Source: CBDCDJ01 sp965215355
GTDB taxonomy: Bacteria > Deinococcota > Deinococci > Deinococcales > Trueperaceae
Assembly (NCBI GenBank): GCA_965215355.1
Contig: CBDCDJ010000007.1
Location: forward strand, 1,116,001 to 1,180,000
DNA: 64,000 nucleotides
Direction: 5' to 3'
A program made the translations under genes and the position numbers. The number at the start of each line of letters is the position of its first letter. Position 1 is the stretch's first letter. The notes under the pieces are model-generated. The model did not search any database. It was not told the DNA's origin and was given only the letters and a program-made list of their open reading frames with translations. Of this stretch, positions 42,411 to 50,638 are shown piece by piece.

Positions 42411-44209
42411 GCCTCGACCTCGGCATTAGCGGACTCGCTCTCGGCGACCTCGGTTCCAGCAACCTCGAGCCCCAACTCGCCGAGTTGCGCCGCCTCCAGC
42501 GGGCCGGGGGCGTGGGTCAGCGGGTCGGCGCCGCGCTGGTTTTTGGGGAACGCGATGACGTCGCGGATGCTTCTAGCGCCCGCCAAGAGCATGACTAAGC
42601 GGTCCAAACCCCAGGCGACGCCGCCGTGGGGCGGCGCGCCGTAGCGAAGGGCGTCCAGGAAAAAGCCGAAGCGCCGCTGCGCCTCCGCTTCGGTAAAGCC
42701 GAGCGCTTTGAACATGCGGCGCTGCACGTCCAAGCGGTGGATGCGCAGGCTGCCGCCGCCGATTTCGTGGCCGTTCAAGACCAGGTCGTAAGCGTAGGCC
42801 TTGACGCTGCCGGGGTCGGTCTCGAGGCGTTCTAAGTCCGCCTCGACCGGTTGCGTAAAGGGGTGGTGCATGTAGGTAAAGCCGCCCAACTCGTCCGCGT
42901 AGAGCAGCGGAAAGTCCACGACCCACAAAAAGGCCAACGCGCTCTCGTTCGCCAGGCCCAAGTCCCGGCCGAGCTTGAGCCGCACCGCGCCCAGGGCTTC
43001 ACACGAGGAACGCCACGCGTCCGCGACGAGGAAAAGCAGGTCGCCGTCGGCTAACATCTCCAAAAGCTCAGCCCGTTCGGCGTCGCTCAAAAACTTGGCA
43101 ACCGGCCCGCTGAGGTCGTCCTTGCTGCGCCGCAACCAGGCGAGCGCCTTGGCCCCGTGCGTTTTGGCGTGGGCCTCGAGGGCGTCCACCCCCTTACGGG
43201 AAAGGTTCGCGGCCAGCTCGGCGGGCACGCGCAAGGCCTTGACCGCGCCGCCCGCGGCGAGGGCGCTCGAGAAGCCCCGGAATTCGGTGGTCTCAAACGT
43301 CGCCGAGAAGTCGCTCAACTCCAGGGCGAAGCGCACGTCGGGCTTGTCCGAGCCGTAGCGGTTCAGGGCGTCCTCAAAAGACAGGCGCGGAAAAGGAACG
43401 CTGACCTCGCGCCCCAACGCTTCTTGCACCACGTACTGCATCAGGCCTTCGTTGAGCGTCAACACGTCGTCCTGACTGACGAACGACATCTCTAAGTCGA
43501 GCTGGGTAAAGTCGGGCTGGCGGTCGGCGCGCAAATCTTCGTCGCGAAAGCAGCGCGCAATCTGAAAGTAGCGGTCGAACCCGGCCATCATCAGCAGCTG
43601 CTTGAACAGCTGCGGCGACTGCGGCAGCGCGTAAAAGCTGCCCGGCGTAGTCCGAGAGGGCACCACGAAGTCGCGCGCGCCCTCGGGCGTGGACAGGGTC
43701 AAGAGCGGCGTCTCGACCTGCACGAAACCGGCCGCGTCCAGGTAGTCCCATATAGCTTTCGAAACGAGGTGGCGCAGCAGCAGCGGCGCGGCCGCCTCGG
43801 GTCGGCGCAGGTCCAGGTAGCGGTGTTTGAGGCGCAGCTCCTCGCTGACCTCGCCCGCGTCCACGCTGCCGTCGACCAAAAAGGGTGGCGTTTCGGCCTC
43901 GGACAAGACGGTCAAGCGCTCGGCGACGACCTCGACGTCGCCGGTCTCACGTTTGCCGCTGCGCTGCGTTTCGGGCCGGAGCCTGACCGTCCCGGACAGC
44001 TCCAGCACGTATTCGCTGCGCACTTTTTCGGCCGCGGCAAACGCGCCGCCGTCCGGCTCGACGACGACCTGAACCAGGCCGCCCCGGTCGCGCAGGTCGA
44101 TAAAGACGAGCCCGCCCAGGTCGCGGCGGCGGTTGACCCAGCCTTGCAGCACGACCGTCTCGCCCGCGTGTTCGGCGCGCAGGTCGCCCGCGTAGTGTGT
44201 GCGTTTCAT
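42407..44209 (-). CDS. aspS: Aspartate--tRNA ligase, bacterial type
   Basis: A 600-residue bacterial AspRS. The N-terminal OB domain has VVLQGWVNRRRDLGGLVFID, motif 2 includes IARCFRDEDLRADRQPDFTQ, and the insertion of about 120 residues (280-400) is the GAD domain found only in bacterial enzymes. Motif 3 is GVAWGLDRLVMLLAG. Presence of AsnRS in the same window suggests AspRS need only charge tRNA-Asp. A TAAACT box lies about 105 bases upstream, giving a leader that includes AAGGTG before the ATG. Confidence 0.96.
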   Translation of the reverse strand: MKRTHYAGDLRAEHAGETVVLQGWVNRRRDLGGLVFIDLRDRGGLVQVVVEPDGGAFAAAEKVRSEYVLELSGTVRLRPETQRSGKRETGDVEVVAERLTVLSEAETPPFLVDGSVDAGEVSEELRLKHRYLDLRRPEAAAPLLLRHLVSKAIWDYLDAAGFVQVETPLLTLSTPEGARDFVVPSRTTPGSFYALPQSPQLFKQLLMMAGFDRYFQIARCFRDEDLRADRQPDFTQLDLEMSFVSQDDVLTLNEGLMQYVVQEALGREVSVPFPRLSFEDALNRYGSDKPDVRFALELSDFSATFETTEFRGFSSALAAGGAVKALRVPAELAANLSRKGVDALEAHAKTHGAKALAWLRRSKDDLSGPVAKFLSDAERAELLEMLADGDLLFLVADAWRSSCEALGAVRLKLGRDLGLANESALAFLWVVDFPLLYADELGGFTYMHHPFTQPVEADLERLETDPGSVKAYAYDLVLNGHEIGGGSLRIHRLDVQRRMFKALGFTEAEAQRRFGFFLDALRYGAPPHGGVAWGLDRLVMLLAGARSIRDVIAFPKNQRGADPLTHAPGPLEAAQLGELGLEVAGTEVAESESANAEVEA

Positions 44210-44404
44210 GGTTCACCTTGTCTTTCACCTTTTGGCACGGTCAGTTTTGGACGGGGCCTGCAGCCGCTGTGGCCGCAGGCTCGTGTGCGGGTTGAGCTTC
44301 ACCGAAAGAGAGTTTAGCCGGCTTCACGACCGCTGAGTGTAGCACTGCCCGGTTCCCGAGAGGACCGGGTCAAAAAAGGACCACGTTACAAGAGCGAGTC
44401 CAAA

Positions 44405-44436
44405 AAAAGGCGGCTGCACCGGTGCAGCCGCCTTTT
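44405..44436. terminator. Perfect palindromic terminator upstream of aspS
   Basis: Arms AAAAGGCGGCTGCACC and complement form a 16-bp stem; on the minus strand it is followed by a T-run. It ends the minus-strand lipoprotein gene at 44452 before aspS begins. Confidence 0.9.
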
Positions 44437-44451
44437 GACTCTACGAAACCT

Positions 44452-44811
44452 CTAAGGCAGGTTGGCCGGCAAGCCGTTGCTGCGCACGCCGTCGACCATC
44501 ACGAAGATAAACCCCGAGCCCGCGCCGTCGGGGATGCCGACCTCGATGCGTGACGGGCTCCAAGAGAGCGCCTTGACTTTGACCCCGCCCCTGCCCGACA
44601 CGTCGGCCCCTAAGAGCACGTAGCTGTTTTCCGAGCGCCCCAACAAGCCGTCGCCGAAGTAGCGCCCCTGCAACACGACCGGCGCGTCACGTGTTTGGGG
44701 TGCCGTTACCGAGTACAGGGTCGGTAAGACCTGGTTTTCGATGCTGACCGTGGGCGCGCAGGCCGCCAACACCAGCAGCAACCCCCCCAGCCCGAGCTTG
44801 ACAAGCTTCAC
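44452..44811 (-). CDS. Small IPT/TIG-like lipoprotein
   Basis: A 119-residue predicted lipoprotein. GTG at 44811 follows AGGAGG by 5 bases and gives the signal peptide VKLVKLGLGGLLLVLAAC with a clear lipobox. The mature part has PVVLQGRYFGDG, SWSPSRIEVGIPDGAGSGFI and VDGVRSNGLP, a pattern like a single IPT/TIG immunoglobulin-like domain. Function unknown; probably at the outer face of a membrane. Confidence 0.68.
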   Translation of the reverse strand: MKLVKLGLGGLLLVLAACAPTVSIENQVLPTLYSVTAPQTRDAPVVLQGRYFGDGLLGRSENSYVLLGADVSGRGGVKVKALSWSPSRIEVGIPDGAGSGFIFVMVDGVRSNGLPANLP

Positions 44812-44886
44812 ATGAGCCTCCTGCTGGTATGGTAAGCCCGGCACGTGAACAGCGTCGGTGCAAAGTTTCATAGTGGCGGCTGCGGC

Positions 44887-45837
44887 TCAGCCGGAGGCCG
44901 CGCTGCTCACCGGGCGAGCCTCGGTCAGTTTTTTAGCTTCGGCGTATGCCTGCGGCACCACCAGCAGCGCCCCGCCCGGCACCACCCGGGCGCTGAACGG
45001 CGTCTCGCCCACCGCCTCGCCGTCCAGCTCGAGCTTTAAGGGCGGGTCCGCCTCGACGCGCACCTCGCGGCCGGAAAAATACTGGAGGTCGCGGTAGTTC
45101 TCGAACCGCTTTGTGGCGAGCCGAAACACGAGTTTCAAGATGCCGCCTAAACTGTTCGGCGAGGCGACCGCCAAGTTGAGCTTGCCGTCGTGCGGGTTCA
45201 TGTCCTTGCCCAGGGCGAAACCCGTGCCCAAGATCTCGCCGACGTTGACCAGCATCACCGTGTGCGCCCGGAACCGGTGGCGCTCGCCGTCCAGCTCGAG
45301 GGTGATGTTCGAGCGTTTGAGGTTGTAGAGGTTTTTGACGCCGGTGACCACGTAGGCAAAAAAACCCAAACGGTTTTTGATCTCCCGCGAGGCGTCTTCT
45401 ATCAGCGACGCGTCCCAGCCCGCCCCGGCGACGAGCGAAAAGTACAGGTCCTTTTCGGGCAAATAGCCCACGTCGAGCGGGACCGCCACCCCGTGCAGGG
45501 CGACCTCGAGCGCTTCTTCCACGTCGACGGGAATACCCAGGGCCCGGGCCAGCAAGTTGGCGGTGCCGCCGGGCAACTGCGCCAGGGGAATGTCGCGCTC
45601 GTTGTTGATGAGCCCGGTCATCGTCTCCATCACCGTGCCGTCGCCGCCGTAGACGAGGACGAGGTCGGTGTCCGCGCCCTCCGCCCAGGCTTTGGCGTCG
45701 CCTGCGCCTTCGGTTTCCCGCACTTCGAAGCTGACGCCCGCGGCCCCTAAATAGGCTTCAACCCGGCTTCGCAACTCGTCGTGGTCTTTTTGACCCGACA
45801 CCGGGTTCATGATGACAAGCGCGCGCTTGTTCGACAT
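44887..45837 (-). CDS. Diacylglycerol kinase-family lipid kinase, paralogue 1
   Basis: A 316-residue soluble DagK/YegS-type kinase. The start region RALVIMNPVSGQKDHDELR and the nucleotide loop VLVYGGDGTVMETMTGLINN are diagnostic, with LPGGTANLLARALGI and a C-terminal beta sandwich. It phosphorylates a lipid such as diacylglycerol for recycling. ATG at 45837 was chosen for agreement with the family; upstream in-frame starts lack a ribosome site. A second paralogue is next upstream. Confidence 0.9.
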   Translation of the reverse strand: MSNKRALVIMNPVSGQKDHDELRSRVEAYLGAAGVSFEVRETEGAGDAKAWAEGADTDLVLVYGGDGTVMETMTGLINNERDIPLAQLPGGTANLLARALGIPVDVEEALEVALHGVAVPLDVGYLPEKDLYFSLVAGAGWDASLIEDASREIKNRLGFFAYVVTGVKNLYNLKRSNITLELDGERHRFRAHTVMLVNVGEILGTGFALGKDMNPHDGKLNLAVASPNSLGGILKLVFRLATKRFENYRDLQYFSGREVRVEADPPLKLELDGEAVGETPFSARVVPGGALLVVPQAYAEAKKLTEARPVSSAASG

Positions 45838-46000
45838 TCTCGTCGATTCGGTCGTCTTTGCCGCCCTTGTCTCATTCTTCTCGGCTGCTTTCATCCTCTT
45901 GGTCCAACCCTCTCCGGCAATCTGGCCTGTAGCGTTCAGTGTAACCCTTTCTCTCACTCAAGTTGTGCTTTTGTCGGCAGAGCCAGAAGGCTGGGGACTG

Positions 46001-46056
46001 GAGCCTACCAAAGGCAGAACAAACCAGGCATTCTGTGTTCTACCTTTGGTAGGCTC
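46001..46056. promoter_or_regulatory. 21-bp hairpin between the two lipid-kinase genes
   Basis: GAGCCTACCAAAGGCAGAAC (46001-46020, plus one base) pairs with 46036-46056 with a single mismatch around a 14-base loop. No T-run on either side. It follows the stop of the upstream kinase on the minus strand and may stabilise or process the message. Confidence 0.65.
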
Positions 46057-46070
46057 AACGCTCGGTACCT

Positions 46071-46967
46071 TCAGCCGTCGCCTTCGGGCAACCACAACTC
46101 GAGCGCCTGGGGCAACAGCGTCACGGTGACGGTCGCAGGCGTTCTCGCCGCGCCGCCGCGCACCTCCGCGTCGGTGTGGAGCGGCTCGCCGCGCCAGGTG
46201 AGGACGACTTCTTGCGCCAACAAGCGCCGCACGTTGGGCAGGTCTTCGAGCTTGTCTTGCAACAGCTTCGTCACGTAGTCGAACAGGGTCACGTGCTCGG
46301 GCTCGAGCACCAGCACCACGTCGAAGCGGCCGTCGGTCGGGTCAGCCTCGGGCGCCAAGGTGAGGCGCGGCCCGGTTTCTTTGGTGTTGAGCACTTCGAT
46401 GGCGACGTAGGTCTCTGAGAAGTCGCGGCCGTCCACGACGACCGTCCAGGGGCGCGCTCGGTAGGCCAACAAGACGTCGCCTACCGCTTCGGCGGCGCGC
46501 ACCACACTTTTGCCCTGGTCCGGGCGGTAGTCCTCGAGCAGGTCGGCCCACAGGCCGACGCCGAACGCTTCCAAAAAATACGTCTCGCCCCAGGGACCCG
46601 TCACCTTGCCCACGTCGTACCGGCAGCGCCGCGCACTCTTAAGGCCGCGCACGAGGTCCAAAGGCTTGCCCGCCACCCCCAGCGTGCGCGCCACGTTGTT
46701 CGAAGTCCCCGCCGGAATGACGGCGAGGGCGACGCCGCTGTCCAGCAAGCGCGTCGCCACCGCGCGCACCGTGCCGTCACCCCCGACCACGACGACCAGT
46801 TCGCCGGGGTCTCGCAGGGCCAGGTCCAAGTCGGCCTCGCCTTCGGTGTAAGGATAAACGGCGTGAAAGCCCTCGTCGTAAAGCGCTTTCAAGAGGTCGT
46901 GGGCGGACACCCCGCCGGCCCCGCCCGAGTTCGGGTTGTAAATCAGGGTCGCTGTTCTCTTTGTCAT
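46071..46967 (-). CDS. Diacylglycerol kinase-family lipid kinase, paralogue 2
   Basis: A 298-residue DagK/YegS-type kinase with ATLIYNPNSGGAGGV, VVVVGGDGTVRAVATRLL and IPAGTSNNVARTLGV. It shares the fold with the 44887 protein but is clearly diverged, so the two probably use different lipids. The ATG at 46967 has no ribosome-binding site of its own; the start overlaps the stop of a short upstream frame (ATGA), so translation likely depends on coupling to the leader peptide at 46978-47025. Confidence 0.9.
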   Translation of the reverse strand: MTKRTATLIYNPNSGGAGGVSAHDLLKALYDEGFHAVYPYTEGEADLDLALRDPGELVVVVGGDGTVRAVATRLLDSGVALAVIPAGTSNNVARTLGVAGKPLDLVRGLKSARRCRYDVGKVTGPWGETYFLEAFGVGLWADLLEDYRPDQGKSVVRAAEAVGDVLLAYRARPWTVVVDGRDFSETYVAIEVLNTKETGPRLTLAPEADPTDGRFDVVLVLEPEHVTLFDYVTKLLQDKLEDLPNVRRLLAQEVVLTWRGEPLHTDAEVRGGAARTPATVTVTLLPQALELWLPEGDG

Positions 46968-46977
46968 GGGGTCGCGG

Positions 46978-47025
46978 TCATGGGGTCGCGGCCGGTGGTG
47001 CCGGGGCGGTCGGGTCGAGGGTCAT
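46978..47025 (-). CDS. Short leader peptide coupled to the lipid-kinase gene
   Basis: A strong ribosome site AAGGAG (47034-47039) with 8-base spacing precedes an ATG that opens MTLDPTAPAPPAATP. Its TGA overlaps the ATG of MTATP, whose TGA again overlaps the kinase ATG. The chain ATGA-ATGA passes ribosomes to the kinase. The 14-bp tandem repeat CGCGACCCCATGAC creates the second junction. Confidence 0.45.
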   Translation of the reverse strand: MTLDPTAPAPPAATP

Positions 47026-47171
47026 ACGGGTTTCTCCTTCAAAATGCAAAATGTAAGCCGGCACAGGGCCGGGGCGGCGTAGCTCGTCGGGTTTGTCCCC
47101 CCTCGAGCACTCTAGCCTACGGGGCTTGCCAAAGTGAGGGGTCAGCACCGCACGGTGAGCCGCCGGTGCTG

Positions 47172-47177
47172 TAAACT
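47172..47177 (+). promoter_or_regulatory. -10 box of a probable leaderless transcript
   Basis: TAAACT, 7 bases before the ATG at 47185. Confidence 0.45.
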
Positions 47178-47184
47178 GGGCCGA

Positions 47185-47664
47185 ATGACACGCTTGCGCC
47201 AACGCCTCGCCTCTTTTTCGCTGCGGCGTTTTTCGCTGCGGCGTTTTCTGCCGCTCCCGCCGTCGGCGCTGGGCCGGCGCTGGGCCGTTGCGGGGGTCGG
47301 CGCGCTGCTGGCGTTGCTCGCGGGTCTCGTTTACCTGACCCGACCCGCACCGGCGACCGACCTGTCTCGCACGGCGACCGTCGAAGCTCAGGTGTACTTG
47401 CAAGACGCCGAAGTCGTGGCGCGCCTGGCGGTGCTCAAGACGGGGTTGGCCGACCGGCGCGACCCGGACGAGCTTCAACCGCTCTACACCGCGGCCACCG
47501 ACCTGCTGCGGGCGGGTCACGCGGCGCTGCCCCCGAACAGTTCGTTGCCGAGTTGGGCGGACCTCGAGCCGCTCGTCACACGCTTGGGCGTGCAGCTCGC
47601 CGACGGCGACAGCGCGGCCGTCGCCACGCTGGACACCCTGCTGACCGCCCTCGCCACGCCCTGA
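47185..47664 (+). CDS. Membrane-anchored hypothetical protein
   Basis: A 159-residue protein with a basic N-terminus that includes the duplicated pentapeptide FSLRRFSLRRF, one membrane helix (AVAGVGALLALLAGLVYL, near residues 36-53) and a helical, Leu/Ala-rich exported part with VARLAVLKTGLADRRDPDEL. No known domain. ATG at 47185 is preceded by TAAACT at 7 bases and no ribosome site, so it is probably leaderless. It is divergent from the lipid kinase and convergent with the AI-2E-type gene. Confidence 0.65.
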   Translation: MTRLRQRLASFSLRRFSLRRFLPLPPSALGRRWAVAGVGALLALLAGLVYLTRPAPATDLSRTATVEAQVYLQDAEVVARLAVLKTGLADRRDPDELQPLYTAATDLLRAGHAALPPNSSLPSWADLEPLVTRLGVQLADGDSAAVATLDTLLTALATP

Positions 47665-47700
47665 GCGCACGGCACCAACGGCACGGCACCGCCGGCCGCG

Positions 47701-48777
47701 CTAAGGCCCCGACGGGCGCTTGTACCAGGCGCTGTCGACGTAGTAGCTCGTGTAAAGCACCTTCAAAAAAGCCGCCACGGGTACGGCCAGCAGCGCGCCG
47801 ACGAACCCGAACAGCGCCGCGCCCAGCAAAATCGCGACGATGACCGTCACCGGGTCGAGCGCGATGAGTTTGGAGAACACCAGCGGCGTCAGCAGGTGGC
47901 CGTCGATTTGGTTGACCGCCACGAGGACGACCAGGGCGGCGACGACGGTGCCGCTCCCTTGTGTGAGCGCCAACAGCACGGTCGGCACGGCCGTCAGGAT
48001 GGGGCCCAGAAACGGTATCAGGTTGAATAGTCCGGCCAAAACGCCGAGGGCCAAAGCCAGCGGGACGCCCACCACGCTCAAGCCCAGAAAGGTCATCACG
48101 CCCACGCACAGGGCGATGAGAATTTGTCCCCGCACGTAGCTGCCCACCGACGTCCCGGCCGTCGTGACCAGGTTTTCGACCAAGGGCCGGTGTCGGTGCG
48201 GAAAAGCGCGCAGAAAGCTGCGCGTGTAAACGGGAAAGTTGTACAGCAAGTACAGCGTGAGGACGAACACGATGCCGACCTGCGCGCCGCCGCCCGCGAC
48301 CCTGAGCAGCGTCTCGGTCGGCCCCGCGCCGCCGCCCGCCGCCGTGAGTTGAGGCAGCAGCCGGGTGGTGAGGTAAAGGCTGAACCTTTGTAAGTTTGTA
48401 TAGACCTGTTGAAAAACCTCACCGAAGCGGGGGTCGAACTGCCGTGCCAGCAGGTAGGGCAAGTCCTGAACGGTGGCGATGATGCCCGGCAGCTTCAACA
48501 CGAAGGTGGAGAGTTGCGCGGACACCTGAATGCCGAGCAGCCACAGCAAAACCCCGATGCCGACGAGCGCCACGACGACGGCCACGACGCCGACGGCCCG
48601 GTGAAACCTTTTGGACACCAGGGTGGCGAACGGGTTGAGGAGGTAAGCGAGCAGGTAAGCCACCAAACAGCTCACCCACACCTCGCGCGTTTTGTCAAAA
48701 AGAAAGTAAAGCGCAACGCCGGCCGCGACGATGAACAGAAATCGCAAATAAGCGTTGTCCCACAGCTTGCCGAACAT
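47701..48777 (-). CDS. AI-2E family transporter-like membrane protein
   Basis: A 358-residue protein with about eight membrane helices. Family features are LVAYLLAYLLNPFATLVSKR near the N-terminus, a large non-membrane domain (about residues 110-190) and GLFNLIPFLGPILTAVPTVL and NQIDGHLLTPLVFSKLIALD near the end. Members include the autoinducer-2 exporter TqsA and Na+/H+ antiporters, so substrate is open. ATG at 48777 is chosen; TTG six bases earlier is possible. It follows the DUF4397 gene by 13 bases. Confidence 0.9.
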   Translation of the reverse strand: MFGKLWDNAYLRFLFIVAAGVALYFLFDKTREVWVSCLVAYLLAYLLNPFATLVSKRFHRAVGVVAVVVALVGIGVLLWLLGIQVSAQLSTFVLKLPGIIATVQDLPYLLARQFDPRFGEVFQQVYTNLQRFSLYLTTRLLPQLTAAGGGAGPTETLLRVAGGGAQVGIVFVLTLYLLYNFPVYTRSFLRAFPHRHRPLVENLVTTAGTSVGSYVRGQILIALCVGVMTFLGLSVVGVPLALALGVLAGLFNLIPFLGPILTAVPTVLLALTQGSGTVVAALVVLVAVNQIDGHLLTPLVFSKLIALDPVTVIVAILLGAALFGFVGALLAVPVAAFLKVLYTSYYVDSAWYKRPSGP

Positions 48778-48790
48778 GCTCAACCGGCCC

Positions 48791-49975
48791 TCACGGCCCG
48801 AAGGGGCCGCGCACAACGGCGTCGACGGTCGGGAGCGGCGTCAAGAACTGGTCGTTGAGCGTGCCGACGAGGTAGAGCGTGTACAAAGCGCCGGGGACCA
48901 GTCGCGTGTCTCGTACCGTCGCCAACACGAAGTCCGTACCTGCGAGCCGCACCTCGAGCGTCTGCCGTCCGGCCGCCAAGCCGAGGTAAGGCGAAGCGTC
49001 GGGAAAGCTTAAATCGCTCAGCACGGGCGCTCGCACGTCGTCGGTACCCGCGCCGTCGGCCCCCGTGTCGTTGCGGCTGACGACGTCTACGGCGTTGACG
49101 CCGGGTGCGGCGTGAACCACGCGCAAGAAGACCCGGCCCGCGGGGGGAATCGTCAAAGCGTCCTCGTAGAGTTGCAGCTGCGTGCGGTGCCACACCGGCG
49201 CTCCGGTCGCTTGCGCCGCAGGGGCGACGGTGGCCGGGGTGCCCGTGGCCGGAGTGTCCGTGGCCGGTGCGCCGCCGTCACTGCGTTGCAGGTCGATGGG
49301 CAGCGTCGTCGTTTCGCCGGGGTTGATGCGGAGTTGCAACGTCGCCGTTTGAAAGCCGTCCCGCGCAGCGGTCACGGTGTAGCGTCCGGGCTCGAGCCGG
49401 TCCAAGGTCTGTGACTGCCTCAAGTCGACGGCGAACGAGCGCGGGCCGGTGACGCGCACCGCGGTGCCCGGCTCGACCTCGACGCTGAGACTGCCGCCGC
49501 GGGTCTGCGCGGCCGGGGGGTCGAAAAAGCCGGGCATACCGAGCGTGTAGTAGCCGCCCGCCGCCAGGTCGACCGAGATGACGAAAGGCTCGAGCGGCGC
49601 GACGCGGGGGAGTGGCGTCGCCGGGCTCGGCGCGTCGCCGCTGCCGGCTGCCGGGTCTGCCGGCGCTTGCTCGGGGGTCGCCGGGTCCGTCGCCGCGTCC
49701 GCCGCAGCCGCGGCGCGGTGAGGAAAAACCTGTATCTCGTGGCGACCCGCCGCGACGAACAAGTAGCCGCTGACGCTTTCAAAGCCTACGTCTTTGAGCA
49801 GCAACTGTCCGTCGACGAGCACGTCGACCAAGGGCGCGTCGGGGGAGAGGTGGGCCAAGCGCAACGCGGCCAGCGCAGGTTCTTGAGCCGCCCCGTAGCT
49901 GTTCGGCCCGCTGTTCAATACCAGGAAGCCGAGCACCGTCAGGAGTGCCCGCGTCGGTATCCGACCCGTCGGCAC
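48791..49975 (-). CDS. DUF4397 surface protein with PEGA-like domain
   Basis: A 394-residue secreted protein. GTG at 49975 with GGAG 7 bases before it gives a signal segment ALLTVLGFLVLNSGPNSYGA. Two DUF4397 repeats (LRLAHLSPDAPLVDVLVDGQ near residue 40 and FLRVVHAAPGVNAVDVVSRN near 285) flank a central PEGA-like beta domain with LEPGRYTVTAARDGFQTATL. Low-complexity Ala/Pro/Thr linkers join them. Probably a cell-surface or adhesion protein. It overlaps no gene but follows the 49980 gene by 4 bases. Confidence 0.8.
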   Translation of the reverse strand: MPTGRIPTRALLTVLGFLVLNSGPNSYGAAQEPALAALRLAHLSPDAPLVDVLVDGQLLLKDVGFESVSGYLFVAAGRHEIQVFPHRAAAAADAATDPATPEQAPADPAAGSGDAPSPATPLPRVAPLEPFVISVDLAAGGYYTLGMPGFFDPPAAQTRGGSLSVEVEPGTAVRVTGPRSFAVDLRQSQTLDRLEPGRYTVTAARDGFQTATLQLRINPGETTTLPIDLQRSDGGAPATDTPATGTPATVAPAAQATGAPVWHRTQLQLYEDALTIPPAGRVFLRVVHAAPGVNAVDVVSRNDTGADGAGTDDVRAPVLSDLSFPDASPYLGLAAGRQTLEVRLAGTDFVLATVRDTRLVPGALYTLYLVGTLNDQFLTPLPTVDAVVRGPFGP

Positions 49976-49979
49976 AGGT

Positions 49980-50348
49980 TCACTCCGCCTTGAAGGTGAT
50001 GACGTCCTCGTCGGCCGCGGCATTTGCGCTACTTGCGGCACCGCCTGCCGCCGGCTCGAGTGTGGGTTCGACAAAGCGCAACAGCAGCGTTTTGGTGTCG
50101 CCGTCGCTGCGCCACTTCAACACGCTGTGCTCGAGCTTGTGCAGCAGGTCGTCGACCCGGCTGCCCCACTCGCTCAGGGCACCGTCGACGACGATTGCCA
50201 GGCCGCCCTGCGCCATGTGTTCAGCCAGGGCGTCGGCGGTCAGGGCGGTGCAGTCGTTCAAGGTCAACACCGTCGGAGTGTCCGGGTTCGGCTCAGGCAA
50301 CATCTCGACTCCTTTTGTCAACTTATCAACTAAGTCGTTGGGTAGCAT
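49980..50348 (-). CDS. Hypothetical 122-residue protein
   Basis: Not recognised. The sequence is soluble and acidic, with NDLVDKLTKGVEMLPEPN at the start, ADALAEHMAQGGLAIVVDGA in the middle and an Ala-rich, acidic tail. ATG at 50348 is preceded by TATACT at 8 bases without a ribosome site, indicating a leaderless start; ATG at 50303 is an alternative. It is divergent from smc and co-directional with the DUF4397 gene. Confidence 0.55.
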   Translation of the reverse strand: MLPNDLVDKLTKGVEMLPEPNPDTPTVLTLNDCTALTADALAEHMAQGGLAIVVDGALSEWGSRVDDLLHKLEHSVLKWRSDGDTKTLLLRFVEPTLEPAAGGAASSANAAADEDVITFKAE

Positions 50349-50356
50349 AACTACCG

Positions 50357-50362
50357 AGTATA
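50357..50362 (-). promoter_or_regulatory. -10 box of a probable leaderless transcript
   Basis: TATACT on the minus strand, 8 bases before the ATG at 50348. Confidence 0.45.
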
Positions 50363-50558
50363 GAGGGTAGCCGAAACGCGGCCAAGTGTATTCGTACTTT
50401 AGATGGAGCACCCGTGTGTGACCTGCTCAGGTCGACTTCCCCCTCAACTCGCTTTTGAGTAAGGAGTCATGAGTTGGGAAAGCGTTTAGCGACAGTGGCA
50501 GAAAATTTCTCTATATTCCTTAGCTTGCTGCAGAGCTTTTAGTGTTAAGTTTAATAAC

Positions 50559-50605
50559 GCAACAAAAAAAGCACGAGTAAAACCAAAGTGAAATAAATTA
50601 CTAAA
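50559..50605 (+). repeat. Dispersed AT-rich repeat, copy B
   Basis: GCAACAAAAAAAGCAC, 13 bases, GTGAA (50588-50592), then ATAAATTACTAAA. It aligns without gaps to copy A over 44 bases with about 34 matches. It ends at the -35 region of smc. The rest of the 290-bp gap shows no gene. Confidence 0.75.
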
Positions 50606-50627
50606 CCATCCGCCGAGCTTCTTACGG

Positions 50628-50633
50628 TAAACT
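50628..50633 (+). promoter_or_regulatory. smc: -10 box of a probable leaderless smc transcript
   Basis: TAAACT, 5 bases before the GTG start. The -35 region borders repeat copy B. Confidence 0.5.
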
Positions 50634-50638
50634 TTCGT

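Noticed and set aside
46978..47670. 230-codon minus-strand frame opposite the 47185 gene
   Set aside because: Its residues are Arg/Gln-rich antisense-type; only the last 15 codons have a ribosome site and are kept as a leader peptide.
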